A DNA stretch of 45,821 bases, from NCBI GenBank assembly GCA_027490455.1, contig JAIXYC010000124.1, positions 1 to 45,821 of the forward strand, read 5' to 3'. Source of the DNA: Sphingomonadales bacterium. Its GTDB lineage: Bacteria; Pseudomonadota; Alphaproteobacteria; Sphingomonadales; Sphingomonadaceae. Both the position numbers and the translations under genes were made by a program. Positions 1-9,706 of this stretch are shown here, one piece after another. How positions within the stretch are numbered: the stretch's first letter is position 1; each line of letters starts with the position of its first letter. The notes under the pieces were generated by a model, which saw only the letters and a program-made list of their open reading frames with translations, made no database searches and was not told the origin of the DNA.

Positions 1-238
1 CTCAACGACAATGTGAGATCAAGATCGTCGAGGGCCAAGAAAGCCGTGGTTTCGCGCGTGGTCATATGGTCCTCCAATGACGCGGTACGACCAACAGTCA
101 ATCAGAGATTTCTAGACTGGCCAATTTTCCGCACCCTTTGCGATGTTAGAAGCATCGATTGTCGAACGCATTGTTTCAAGGACGCTTTACAATCCCAAAA
201 ATAGTTGAATAACTGCGCATTGGAGAAGGAGAAACGGA

Positions 239-1543
239 ATGAATGATCGAGCGGCTGTGCGCAGCGGTGGATTGGCGATCACCAACCCCAGGATAATGCT
301 GTTCGCGCTTCTGCTGGTGTACATTCTGAACTTTTTGGATCGCCAGATTATCAATATTCTGGCCGAACCTATCAAGGGCGAGCTTGGTCTGAGCGATACG
401 CAGCTCGGTTTGCTCGCTGGCCCTGCTTTCGCAGTTTTTTATGCCGTGCTCGGCATACCAATCGCCCGCTATGCGGATAATGCAAAGACCAACCGGGTTT
501 GGCTCATCTCTGTTTGCCTCGCGGTGTGGTCGGCTATGACCGCATTATGCGGTGTTGCGCAAAACTTCGTTCAACTCGCTCTTGCGCGCATTGGCGTAGG
601 CGTCGGCGAAGCTGGCTGCACCCCTGCTGCGCACTCGCTGATCGCTGACAGCGTGCCACCCGAAAAACGATCGTCGGCCATTGCCTTTTTTGGGTTGGGC
701 ATCCCAATTGGTGGATTGCTTGGCCTCATCATTGGCGGGGTCGTCAACGACCAATATGGCTGGCGCATGGCGTTGATGCTGGTTGGTATGCCGGGGATAT
801 TGCTGGCGTTTATACTGCCATTGCTCATTCGCGATCCACGGCGCTGCGCCGATAGCGCGCATTTCAACACCGCAGACACCCCCGTGAAGCCAAAGCTGTC
901 GATTAAAGATGCTGTGCGTGAAGTCTTTGCGTCCAAGGCCTATTTGTACGTCTTTATCGCCGCATCGTTCACCGCCTTCCTCAGCTACGGCAAAGGCCTG
1001 TGGACGATCAGCTTCTTCATCCGGTCCCACGGCCTATCAACGACCGAGGCGGGGCTCGCTATGGCGGTCGCGCTTGGCATCTCCGGCATCATCGGCACAT
1101 GGCTTGGCGGGAAAATGGCCGATGTTTTTGGCAAGCGTGACAAGCGGCATATCTTGACCCTGCCCGCCATCGGCATGGCGATTGCTGCACCGATTTTATT
1201 TGCCGGATATTGGGCCGAAGATTGGCGGATTGCCGTCGCTTTGCTCATTCTGCCGACCATATTGAATGCGGCTTATTATGGGCCCGCTTATGGATGCGTC
1301 CAAGGCCTTGTGCGGCCAGAGGCGCGCGCCATTGCCGCATCGCTTGTCGTCTTTGGACAAAATCTCATTGGGCTTGGATTGGGCCCGTTGTTGTTCGGCG
1401 TGCTATCCGATTGGCTGCAACCCATGGCCGGCGACGATAGCGTCCGTTGGGTGCTGTATGGTGCAGCCTGGCTTGGGCTAATCCCCGCCTTCTTCTTCTG
1501 GCGCGCTAGCTTGCGGCTGAACGCAGAACTGAAAAGCGGTTAA
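239..1543 (+). CDS. MFS transporter (spinster-like family)
   Basis: 434-aa ORF, multiple hydrophobic TM segments, MFS-like motifs ([50 protein letters not shown]); RBS-like ggagaagga upstream. Confidence 0.9.
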   Translation: MNDRAAVRSGGLAITNPRIMLFALLLVYILNFLDRQIINILAEPIKGELGLSDTQLGLLAGPAFAVFYAVLGIPIARYADNAKTNRVWLISVCLAVWSAMTALCGVAQNFVQLALARIGVGVGEAGCTPAAHSLIADSVPPEKRSSAIAFFGLGIPIGGLLGLIIGGVVNDQYGWRMALMLVGMPGILLAFILPLLIRDPRRCADSAHFNTADTPVKPKLSIKDAVREVFASKAYLYVFIAASFTAFLSYGKGLWTISFFIRSHGLSTTEAGLAMAVALGISGIIGTWLGGKMADVFGKRDKRHILTLPAIGMAIAAPILFAGYWAEDWRIAVALLILPTILNAAYYGPAYGCVQGLVRPEARAIAASLVVFGQNLIGLGLGPLLFGVLSDWLQPMAGDDSVRWVLYGAAWLGLIPAFFFWRASLRLNAELKSG

Positions 1544-2829
1544 TCCGCAAACGGGTCGCGCACCAAAATCGTGTCTTCGCGCTGCGGAGACGTCGATACC
1601 AAGGCAACGGGCGTTTCGATCAATTCCTGAACACGGGTGATATATTTTATCGCCTGTGCAGGAAGGTCGGCCCAGCTGCGCGCGCCGGCGGTCGTTTCTT
1701 GCCAACCGGGCATTTCTTCGTAAATCGGCTCAACCGCAGCCTGTTCTGCGGCGTGCGCGGGCAGATAATCATATACCTTGCCGTTCAGGCGATAGCCCGT
1801 GCAGATTTTGATCGTGTCGAAACCGTCCAAGACATCCAGCTTCGTCAGCGCAATGCCCGTGACACCGGACACCGCGCAGCTTTGACGGACGATTACGGCA
1901 TCGAACCAACCGCAACGACGCTTTCTACCGGTCACGGTTCCAAATTCATGACCGCGTTCGCCCAGCCGCTGGCCCGTTTCATCTTCCAACTCGGTGGGGA
2001 AAGGCCCCGAACCAACCCGCGTGGTATATGCTTTCACAATACCAAGGACAAAACCGGCCGCACTTGGCCCAAGGCCAGAGCCAGCCGCAGCAGTGCCCGA
2101 AACCGTGTTTGATGATGTCACAAATGGATAGGTGCCATGGTCGACATCCAGCAAAACGCCCTGCGCGCCTTCAAACAATATCCGCGCGCCGGCCTTGCGC
2201 ACTTGGTTCAACCGTTTCCACACAGGCTGCGCATATTCGAGAACGAATGGCGCAATTTCCTTCAGGTCAGCAATCAGGCGGGCACGGTCTACCGGCGGTT
2301 CGCCAAAACCGGCGCGCAGCGCATCATGGTGCGCGCACAAACGATCCAATTGCGCATCAAGCGCATCCAAATGCGCAAGATCGCACACACGAATGGCGCG
2401 GCGGCCGACCTTGTCTTCATAAGCGGGGCCAATGCCGCGACCCGTCGTGCCGATCTTGCCCGAACCGGCGGCGGCTTCGCGCAAGCCATCCAAATCACGA
2501 TGGATCGGCAAAATCAGCGCGCAATTGTCGGCAAGCGCAAAATTCTCTGTCGTAATCGAAACGCCCTGCCCACGCAGTTTCGTCATTTCGTCGCGCAACG
2601 CCCATGGGTCCAGAACAACGCCATTGCCGATGATCGACAGCGTGCCCGTCACGATACCCGACGGCAGCAGCGACAATTTATATACATTTTCGCCGACCAC
2701 CAATGTGTGGCCCGCATTATGTCCGCCCTGAAACCGGACCACTGCATCGGCGCGTTCCGCCAACCAGTCGACAATCTTACCTTTTCCCTCGTCGCCCCAT
2801 TGAGCGCCAATTACGGTTACATTTGCCAT
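1540..2829 (-). CDS. purA: Adenylosuccinate synthase
   Basis: [28 protein letters not shown]...[10 protein letters not shown], characteristic PurA N-terminus. Confidence 0.98.
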   Translation of the reverse strand: MANVTVIGAQWGDEGKGKIVDWLAERADAVVRFQGGHNAGHTLVVGENVYKLSLLPSGIVTGTLSIIGNGVVLDPWALRDEMTKLRGQGVSITTENFALADNCALILPIHRDLDGLREAAAGSGKIGTTGRGIGPAYEDKVGRRAIRVCDLAHLDALDAQLDRLCAHHDALRAGFGEPPVDRARLIADLKEIAPFVLEYAQPVWKRLNQVRKAGARILFEGAQGVLLDVDHGTYPFVTSSNTVSGTAAAGSGLGPSAAGFVLGIVKAYTTRVGSGPFPTELEDETGQRLGERGHEFGTVTGRKRRCGWFDAVIVRQSCAVSGVTGIALTKLDVLDGFDTIKICTGYRLNGKVYDYLPAHAAEQAAVEPIYEEMPGWQETTAGARSWADLPAQAIKYITRVQELIETPVALVSTSPQREDTILVRDPFAD

Positions 2830-2967
2830 CAGATATTCCCTGTCAAAGCCAGATAGCTCTGGGGCCTTTTTCTGCGCAGGAGCTTTTTCCTGCGAAGGGA
2901 TTCGCCATGTGCTCCGTTATGATTATGATTGCGCTGCGTCCACCCTAAAGCATCGTGCTGGACGATT

Positions 2968-4080
2968 TCAGACTATAACGGCCTGCCCGTTGATCCATTT
3001 ATGGGTGCAGCCTAGCACGGCGGCGCTGTCATTCTCGTCCAACGCAGCAACGGTAACCCAACCGTCGCTACGCAATTTCGCGCCGGTGGCAGCATCGGTG
3101 CCGAGCGGCAGGAAAAGACGCTGCGCGGTGCTTTCTTCGGCCAAGTCAATCAATGGGTCTGGATACAGCGAGAAACCAGTTGCGGCTTCGGCTGGACCAT
3201 CGGCGCGGTCGATATAATAAGTACCACCTCGACCGAGCGCCGCGCTGTAGCCTTTGGCGAAGATCGTGAAGCCGAACCAGCTTTGATATTCAAAGCCATG
3301 TCGTTCGGTGGGATCAAGCGTCACATTGGCACGACCAGCGACCGTTGCGGCAATGCTTTCCAGCGCTTCGATTCGCGACGCCAATGCACCGCCAGCATCA
3401 ATCGCCCGCAGTTTTTCAACCGCCGCAGCAAAAGGACCGGTAGCCGCCAGCAACGGCAGATAGGCATCCGCACCCAACACGCTAAGGCCGCCAGCATCCT
3501 TCATATCGAGTTCGGAACGGACAGCATCGATTTTATCCGGAGCCAAAGGCAACGCTTTTTCAGCAAGCCTTTCGACCAAGTCGGGGAGCGTAAAATCGAT
3601 GGTGATGTCTTTAACGCCCGCTGCCTCCAGCGCATCGATGGCGACGCCGACAATTTCGCACGCCGCAGCGACGCTGTCATTGCCGATCAATTCCGCGCCA
3701 AGCTGTGTCAATTCACGCTCTGGTCGCAGTTGCTTTGCCTTCAGGCGCAGAACCTGACCATGATAGCACAAGCGCAGCGGCCGGGGCGATTCTTGCATCC
3801 GCGTTGTCGCAATGCGCCCGACCTGTACGGTTATATCGCCACGTAAGGCCAGCGTGTGCCCGGAAACAGGGTCGGTAAAACGCAAATGCTGATTACGCGC
3901 CGCGCCGCCACTGCGTTCGGCAAGCGCGCTTTCAAATTCGGCGATGGCTGGCGCTACTCTGGCATAGCCATAGCTTGTCAACACATCGATCATGGCACGC
4001 GACACCCGCGCCGCCACCTCCGCTTGGGGAGGAAGTCGGTCACGGAAGCCTTCAGGCAGCAAGTCGGGCGGAATCTTCAT
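2968..4080 (-). CDS. hisZ: ATP phosphoribosyltransferase regulatory subunit (HisZ-like, class II aaRS-like)
   Basis: LLPEGFRDRLPPQAE...; HisS-like fold motifs without the full synthetase length; adjacent to purA. Confidence 0.85.
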   Translation of the reverse strand: MKIPPDLLPEGFRDRLPPQAEVAARVSRAMIDVLTSYGYARVAPAIAEFESALAERSGGAARNQHLRFTDPVSGHTLALRGDITVQVGRIATTRMQESPRPLRLCYHGQVLRLKAKQLRPERELTQLGAELIGNDSVAAACEIVGVAIDALEAAGVKDITIDFTLPDLVERLAEKALPLAPDKIDAVRSELDMKDAGGLSVLGADAYLPLLAATGPFAAAVEKLRAIDAGGALASRIEALESIAATVAGRANVTLDPTERHGFEYQSWFGFTIFAKGYSAALGRGGTYYIDRADGPAEAATGFSLYPDPLIDLAEESTAQRLFLPLGTDAATGAKLRSDGWVTVAALDENDSAAVLGCTHKWINGQAVIV

Positions 4081-4121
4081 GCGCGTTCTTTACGCGAAAA
4101 GTTCTTGCGGGGAAGCCCCGC

Positions 4122-5705
4122 TTAAAACTTAAGCGCCTTTACTGTCTTTACGCCAGGCAACGAAGCCAACTGCTTAAGAACAGCCTCTGGGATCGCTGCG
4201 TCCATCGACAACAAAAGAACCGCCTCGCCACCTGCACTGCGACGACCCAAATGGAACGTGCCGATATTCAAGCCAGCTTCACCCAATGCCGTACCGACAC
4301 GGCCAATGAAACCCGGTGCATCTTCGTTGACGATATACAGCATGCTGCCTTCGAGCTCAGCCTCAAGACTGATGCCGAAAATCTCCACAAGCCGCGCTTC
4401 GCTGTTGGCGAACAATGTGCCGGCAACCGAACGTGGCCCTTGCGCCGTGTTAACGGTGACGCGCACCAATGTGTGATAGGCACCCGCCTTGTCATGGCGG
4501 ACTTCACGGATATCAAACCCGCGCTCTTTCGCCAAAAACGGTGCGTTGACCATGTTCACCGCGTCCGAGAACCGCCGCATGAAACCGGATAGAACGGCGG
4601 CGGTGATGGGCTTGATATTCAATTCGGCAGCAGCGCCCTCAACCTCAATCGCGATGTTATCGAGATTGTCGTGCGCAAGCTGGCCAACCAGCGAACCCAG
4701 CTTTTGCGCCAAGGTCATATATGGCTTTAACTTGGGCGCTTCTTCGGCGGACAGGCTGGGCATGTTGAGGGCATTGGTCACGCCGCCATTAACGAGATAA
4801 TCCGCCATCTGTTCGGCAACTTGAAGCGCAACATTGACCTGTGCTTCGTTGGTCGACGCACCCAAATGCGGGGTGCAGATGAAGTTTGGTGTGCCAAATA
4901 GCGGTGATTCCTTGGCAGGCTCGGTTACGAACACGTCCAACGCAGCGCCGCCGACTTGGCCGCTGTCCAACGCTTCCTTCAACGCAGCTTCATCGACCAG
5001 GCCACCGCGCGCGCAGTTGATAATGCGCACACCCTTTTTGGTTTTCGCCAAATTTTCTTTGGACAGGATATTGCGGGTCTGATCGGTCAGCGGCGTGTGC
5101 AAGGTGATGAAATCAGCCTTGGCCAGCAGCGTGTCCAAGTCCGCCTTTTCCACGCCCATTTCAATGGCGCGTTCCGCCGTCAGGAACGGGTCAAAGGCGA
5201 CAACCTTCATACGCAGGCCAAGCGCGCGGCTTGCGACGATGGATCCGATATTCCCAGCGCCGATCAAGCCAAGCGTCTTGCCGGTGACTTCAATGCCCAT
5301 GAAGCCATTTTTCGGCCAGAGGCCAGCTTGTGTCTGCGCGTTTGCTTCGGGCAATTGACGCGCCAGTGCGAACATCAATGCAATCGCATGTTCGGCGGTG
5401 GTGATCGAGTTACCGAAGGGCGTGTTCATGACGACAACGCCCTTTGCCGACGCGTTCGGGATGTCCACATTGTCGACGCCGATACCGGCACGGCCAATCA
5501 CCTTCAGGTTGGTGGCAGCGTCTAGGATGGCCTTCGTGACCTTGGTTGAGCTGCGAATGGCAAGGCCATCATAATCGCCGATGATGGCGGCCAGCTCTTC
5601 AGGGCTTTTGTCGGTAATGACATCAACGTCACAGCCGCGTTCTGCGAAAATCTTCGCGGCGTTGGGATCCATTTTGTCGGATATAAGTACGCGTGGTTTG
5701 GTCAT
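4122..5705 (-). CDS. serA: D-3-phosphoglycerate dehydrogenase (with C-terminal ACT domain)
   Basis: MTKPRVLISDKMDPNAAKIFAERGCDVD..., GRAGIGVDNVDIPNAS, GLIGAGNIGSIVASRALGL, C-terminal ACT-like segment. Confidence 0.97.
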   Translation of the reverse strand: MTKPRVLISDKMDPNAAKIFAERGCDVDVITDKSPEELAAIIGDYDGLAIRSSTKVTKAILDAATNLKVIGRAGIGVDNVDIPNASAKGVVVMNTPFGNSITTAEHAIALMFALARQLPEANAQTQAGLWPKNGFMGIEVTGKTLGLIGAGNIGSIVASRALGLRMKVVAFDPFLTAERAIEMGVEKADLDTLLAKADFITLHTPLTDQTRNILSKENLAKTKKGVRIINCARGGLVDEAALKEALDSGQVGGAALDVFVTEPAKESPLFGTPNFICTPHLGASTNEAQVNVALQVAEQMADYLVNGGVTNALNMPSLSAEEAPKLKPYMTLAQKLGSLVGQLAHDNLDNIAIEVEGAAAELNIKPITAAVLSGFMRRFSDAVNMVNAPFLAKERGFDIREVRHDKAGAYHTLVRVTVNTAQGPRSVAGTLFANSEARLVEIFGISLEAELEGSMLYIVNEDAPGFIGRVGTALGEAGLNIGTFHLGRRSAGGEAVLLLSMDAAIPEAVLKQLASLPGVKTVKALKF

Positions 5706-5730
5706 TTTGAAATTCCTATATGCCTTTTGT

Positions 5731-5823
5731 CGTCATCCCCGACTTGATCGGGGACCCATGTTCCGGACTGCCACCTTGCGCGGACATGTGCGGTCACGGA
5801 TTCCCGCATGCGCGGGAATGACA
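5731..5823. repeat. Composite palindromic intergenic repeat (REP-like), two hairpins inside an outer GTCAT/ATGAC inverted repeat
   Basis: TCCCCGA(5736-5742)/TCGGGGA(5748-5754) and ATTCCCGC(5800-5807)/GCGGGAAT(5812-5819), with outer GTCAT(5732-5736)/ATGAC(5818-5822). Confidence 0.75.
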
Positions 5824-5834
5824 CGGGTGGGATT

Positions 5835-6959
5835 TTAAGCTTTGGCTTTCTCGTAAGCCCAATCGAGCCAAGGGCCGAGCGCTTCAACATCTGCGGTGTC
5901 GACAGTGGCGCCGCACCAAATGCGAAGGCCCGCAGGGGCATCGCGATATCCGGCGATGTCATAAGCCGCATCTTCCGCCTCAAGCAGTGACGCCATTTTC
6001 TTGATCATGGCTTCGTCAGCACCCGCAACGGTCAGGCACACCGACGTCGTCGACCGAATAGCCGGATCAGCGGCAAGAAAGCCGAGATAGTCACGTGTCT
6101 CAACGATTTTTGCGAGCGCAGCAGCATTGGCATTGCTGCGGCCCATAAGGCCCTGCAAACCGCCAACGGTCTTCGCCCACTCAAGCGCGAAGATCACATC
6201 TTCCACCGCAAGCATCGATGGCGTGTTAATCGTCTCGCCCTTGAAAATGCCTTCGGCGAGTGCGCCTTTCGACATCAGGCGGAAAACTTTGGGCAACGGC
6301 CATGCCGGGGTGTAATTTTCAAGCCGTTCAACAGCGCGCGGTCCGAGAATGAGCACGCCATGTGCGCCTTCTCCGCCGAGCACTTTTTGCCAGCTGAATG
6401 TTGTGACATCCAGCTTGTCCCATGGCATATCATAGGCAAACACCGCCGACGTCGCATCGTTGAAGGTCAATCCTTCACGGTCATCGGCAATCCAGTCACC
6501 ATTTGGAACGCGCGCACCTGAAGTCGTGCCGTTCCATGTGAAAACCACGTCGTTGGAAAAATCTACCGCGCTCAGGTCAGGAATTTCGCCATATGGCGCG
6601 TTCATGACGGTCGCATTCAGCTTGAGCTGCTTGTTGACGTCGGTAACCCAGCCCTCGCCAAAGCTTTCCCAAGCCATCATCGTGACCGGGCGTGCGCCAA
6701 GCATGGTCCACATCGCCATTTCGATTGCGCCAGTATCCGAACCGGGGACGATGCCGATGCGGTGCGTGTCAGGCACCTCAAGCACTTCGCGCATCAGGTC
6801 GATCGCAAGCTGAAGGCGCGATTTACCGATTTTCGCACGATGCGAACGGCCAAGAGATTCGGTTTGAAGTTTTTCGGGGCTCCAGCCTGGCGGTTTCGCG
6901 CAGGGACCGGAGGAAAAATATGGACGCGCCGGTTTAACGGCGGGGGGTACTATAGTCAT
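5835..6959 (-). CDS. serC: Phosphoserine transaminase
   Basis: [31 protein letters not shown]...; start trimmed from ORF-track 7043 to ATG at 6957-6959, preceded by aaggag RBS. Confidence 0.95.
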   Translation of the reverse strand: MTIVPPAVKPARPYFSSGPCAKPPGWSPEKLQTESLGRSHRAKIGKSRLQLAIDLMREVLEVPDTHRIGIVPGSDTGAIEMAMWTMLGARPVTMMAWESFGEGWVTDVNKQLKLNATVMNAPYGEIPDLSAVDFSNDVVFTWNGTTSGARVPNGDWIADDREGLTFNDATSAVFAYDMPWDKLDVTTFSWQKVLGGEGAHGVLILGPRAVERLENYTPAWPLPKVFRLMSKGALAEGIFKGETINTPSMLAVEDVIFALEWAKTVGGLQGLMGRSNANAAALAKIVETRDYLGFLAADPAIRSTTSVCLTVAGADEAMIKKMASLLEAEDAAYDIAGYRDAPAGLRIWCGATVDTADVEALGPWLDWAYEKAKA

Positions 6960-7019
6960 GTAAGCTTCTCCTTGCAGAGAGCAGCGCGGCGTTGGGACCG
7001 CGTGGCCCGGAGCCGCGTT
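6960..7019 (-). promoter_or_regulatory. Structured 5' leader of serC (candidate serC-type leader RNA)
   Basis: Minus strand CGCGGC...GCCGCG stem (7012-7017/6985-6990) with inner GGGCC/GGUCC stem immediately upstream of the aaggag RBS. Confidence 0.45.
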
Positions 7020-7062
7020 TAAGCGCAGCCCCGGCTTTGTCAATGACTATCGGAAAATGTGA

Positions 7063-7383
7063 TCAGTAACCCTGCTTGCGAAACAATACTTCGCCGCGGC
7101 GACCGACGTATAGTTTCTCAAGCGTTACAGGGTGAAAATAGGCTTCAACGCGGTCGCCTTCTGGCGTTGTACCGTACACTTCATAGCACCCGCCATCGAC
7201 CTTTGCCTTGCGGACGGTCCAGCCTTCTTTGGTGAGTTTATCGGTAAGTGCCTGTTGGCTTTTCCAACCTGAAACGGGTCCAGCCTTGCAGGTGATAACG
7301 CCGGTTGCCGATGCCGGCACCGATGCAAAAGCAAGTGCGGTCGCTGCGGCGAGTGAAAGTGAAGTCAATAAACGCATATTCAT
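7063..7383 (-). CDS. Small secreted PepSY-like protein
   Basis: 106 aa, signal peptide (MNMRLLTSLSLAAATALAFASVPASA), LTKEGWTVRKAKVDGGCYEVYGTTPEGDRVEAYFHPVTLE resembles PepSY. Confidence 0.7.
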   Translation of the reverse strand: MNMRLLTSLSLAAATALAFASVPASATGVITCKAGPVSGWKSQQALTDKLTKEGWTVRKAKVDGGCYEVYGTTPEGDRVEAYFHPVTLEKLYVGRRGEVLFRKQGY

Positions 7384-7967
7384 GCTCCTTTAAATGCAGA
7401 TTTACGGGGGAGAAAAAGGCGGGCCGCCACGAGCAAAGCCAATGGGACGAAATGAACGAGCGCTGGGCCTAGATTATTGTGGATGAATATCCAGTGTACC
7501 AGAACAAGCAACGCAGCGGGATATACAAGGCGTTGCAGCCGTTTCCATCCCGCCTTCAGCGCGCGCATCGATGCATCGTTGCTGGTCAGCGCAAGCGGGA
7601 TAAACAACAGCATGGCCGCCCAACCCGTCCAGATGCCCAGCGCCAGAAACTCCGCGATAATGTCGTCGATATTGCCCATATCGATAAGATAGAAGGCCAG
7701 ATGGAGCGCCGCATAAGCGAACGCTGCGACACCCAGCGCACGGCGGCGCTGGATCAACCAACTGAGCCACCTGCGTGGCCCCAGCAACGACAACAACGGA
7801 CTTAAAACCATCGCGACAATCATAAAACGCGCGGACCATTCGCCTGTTGGATGCAGCATATCCATCGCGATGCGGTCGCCCGCATAGAAGCTGCGCATCA
7901 TCAATATCGCTGGCAAAGACAGCAATATCCAGAACACCGGCTTCTTATTAAGAATGATTCGCAACAT
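7380..7967 (-). CDS. Ferric reductase-like transmembrane / MsrQ-like heme membrane protein
   Basis: Multi-TM protein with conserved His in AALHLAFY and LVLVHWIFIH; overlaps downstream PepSY ORF by 4 bp; start trimmed to MLRIILNKK. Confidence 0.7.
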   Translation of the reverse strand: MLRIILNKKPVFWILLSLPAILMMRSFYAGDRIAMDMLHPTGEWSARFMIVAMVLSPLLSLLGPRRWLSWLIQRRRALGVAAFAYAALHLAFYLIDMGNIDDIIAEFLALGIWTGWAAMLLFIPLALTSNDASMRALKAGWKRLQRLVYPAALLVLVHWIFIHNNLGPALVHFVPLALLVAARLFLPRKSAFKGA

Positions 7968-8101
7968 GCATTCGCGATAATCGCGTGCGCGGCTGTGCGC
8001 AACGCGCAAATTGTATCGCTATCCACGCCTTTGCCGCCATACGACGTCCATTTGGTCGATTTGGGGCTGCGCACCGCTTGGATTTCGCTATTACATCTTA
8101 C

Positions 8102-8755
8102 ATGGCCGTCGTCACTGCTCCAAGAATATTGCTTGTCGCGAGCGCGCTGCTTTTGGCGTCTTGTGGAGGACGCGAGACACCGACACGCACGAGTGCAAAC
8201 ACAACAACGGAAAATGCGCGGCAGTGCATGGCGGGTTTAAAAGAAAAATCAGTCCGCTTTGCCGGTTTGCCCAACAAAAGTTTTGACGGTGGCTGCCGCA
8301 CGATCGACACGGTCAAGCTCATGGATTTTGGCACGCCGGCCACCAATTTGGGTGCGATGACGTGCCCGCTGGCCGCCAACTTTACCGATTGGGCACGCTA
8401 TGCCGTGCGTCCCGCGGCCAAGCAGTATTTGGGCGCTGAGGTCATCCGCATCGAAACAATGGGCACATTCAATTGCCGGAACATCTATGGGATGCGTTCG
8501 GGCAAATTATCAGAACATGCCTTTGCCAATGCCGTAGATGTCTCGGCGTTCGTTTTGCGTGATGGCCGCCGCGTGTCCGTGCTCACAGGCTGGAACGGAT
8601 CAAGCGAAGAACGCGCTTTCCTGCGCCGCCTACACCAGTCCGCCTGTAAACGGTTCGGCACTGTAATTGGCCCCGATTATAACGCTGCGCATGCAAACCA
8701 TTTCCACTTGGACATGGCCCGATCCATGCGCAACGGCACATCCTTTTGCCGATAA
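8102..8755 (+). CDS. Extensin-like family protein (lipoprotein)
   Basis: MAVVTAPRILLVASALLLASCGG lipobox; ...GTFNCRNIYGMRSGKLSEHAFANAVDVSAFVL...HANHFHLD. Confidence 0.85.
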   Translation: MAVVTAPRILLVASALLLASCGGRETPTRTSANTTTENARQCMAGLKEKSVRFAGLPNKSFDGGCRTIDTVKLMDFGTPATNLGAMTCPLAANFTDWARYAVRPAAKQYLGAEVIRIETMGTFNCRNIYGMRSGKLSEHAFANAVDVSAFVLRDGRRVSVLTGWNGSSEERAFLRRLHQSACKRFGTVIGPDYNAAHANHFHLDMARSMRNGTSFCR

Positions 8756-8793
8756 GGGGCTTTTGCCGATGAGGGGCTTTTGCCGATGAGGGG
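8743..8793. repeat. 3 x 17-bp tandem repeat (cttttgccgatRagggg) spanning the stop codon of the extensin-like gene
   Basis: cttttgccgataagggg (8743-8759), cttttgccgatgagggg (8760-8776), cttttgccgatgagggg (8777-8793). Confidence 0.95.
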
Positions 8794-8829
8794 TAGAAGA
8801 ACACCCACTTGCGCCCTATATGCAGGGAA

Positions 8830-9696
8830 ATGACAGATACAAAAATTAACGATCGGCGCTTCTACAAAGCACAACAAGAAGCGGACTTTGCTGAACAGCA
8901 ACTCTCCACCCCGCAAACGCAAAGCAAGTCTTACCGGCTCGCATTTCAGGACACCGACTTCCTGTTGCGTGAGGATTTGCGCCCCGTTCGTTTCCAGCTG
9001 GAACTGCTCAAGACCGAAATGTTGCTGGATGAAGCGAACATCGGATCCATGTTGGTGATCTACGGCTCTGCGCGCATTCCCGAAGCCGATGGTGCAGATG
9101 CCTTGATCGCGGCTGCAACCGATGAGCGGTCGAAAATCATTGCCGAGCGCATGAAGGAAAAGGCGCGTTTCTACGACGAATCTCGCCATCTTGCGCAGCT
9201 GGCAGGACAGGCCAATGTGACGGACGAAGAAGGTCGACGCCACTTCGTCGTATGTTCGGGCGGCGGCCCATCCATCATGGAAGCCGCCAACCGCGGCGCG
9301 CACGACGTTGGCGCGGAATCCGTTGGCCTAAATATCGTGCTGCCGCATGAGCAGGCCCCAAATCTGTTTGTGACGCCGCGACTGAGTTTCCAGTTCCACT
9401 ATTTCGCGTTGCGCAAAATGCATTTCTTGCTGCGCGCACGTGCCGTCGCGGTGTTCCCAGGTGGCTTTGGTACGTTCGACGAATTCTTCGAACTGCTTAC
9501 GCTTGTTCAAACCGGCAAGATCAAAAAGATGCCGATCCTGCTATTTGGTCGCGCATTCTGGAACCGTGTTGTGAATTTTGAGGAGCTTATGCTCGAGGGC
9601 GTCATCAGCCCACATGATCTGGAACTTTTCCAGTTTGTAGAAACCGCAGAAGAAGCATGGAATGCTATCTGCGATTTCTACGAAGTCTCAAACTGA
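8830..9696 (+). CDS. LOG family protein (TIGR00730-like, lysine decarboxylase-like fold)
   Basis: VIYGSARIPEADG..., VCSGGGPSIMEAANRGAHDVGAESVGLNIVLPHEQ, AVFPGGFGTFDEFFELLTLVQTGK (PGGxGTxxE). Confidence 0.93.
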   Translation: MTDTKINDRRFYKAQQEADFAEQQLSTPQTQSKSYRLAFQDTDFLLREDLRPVRFQLELLKTEMLLDEANIGSMLVIYGSARIPEADGADALIAAATDERSKIIAERMKEKARFYDESRHLAQLAGQANVTDEEGRRHFVVCSGGGPSIMEAANRGAHDVGAESVGLNIVLPHEQAPNLFVTPRLSFQFHYFALRKMHFLLRARAVAVFPGGFGTFDEFFELLTLVQTGKIKKMPILLFGRAFWNRVVNFEELMLEGVISPHDLELFQFVETAEEAWNAICDFYEVSN

Positions 9697-9706
9697 CTTA
9701 AACTGA

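Noticed and set aside
13-204. 63-aa ORF at the left edge
   Set aside because: No recognisable features or RBS; likely intergenic.
8743-8793. CRISPR-like array
   Set aside because: Units are directly adjacent with no spacers; this is a simple tandem repeat.
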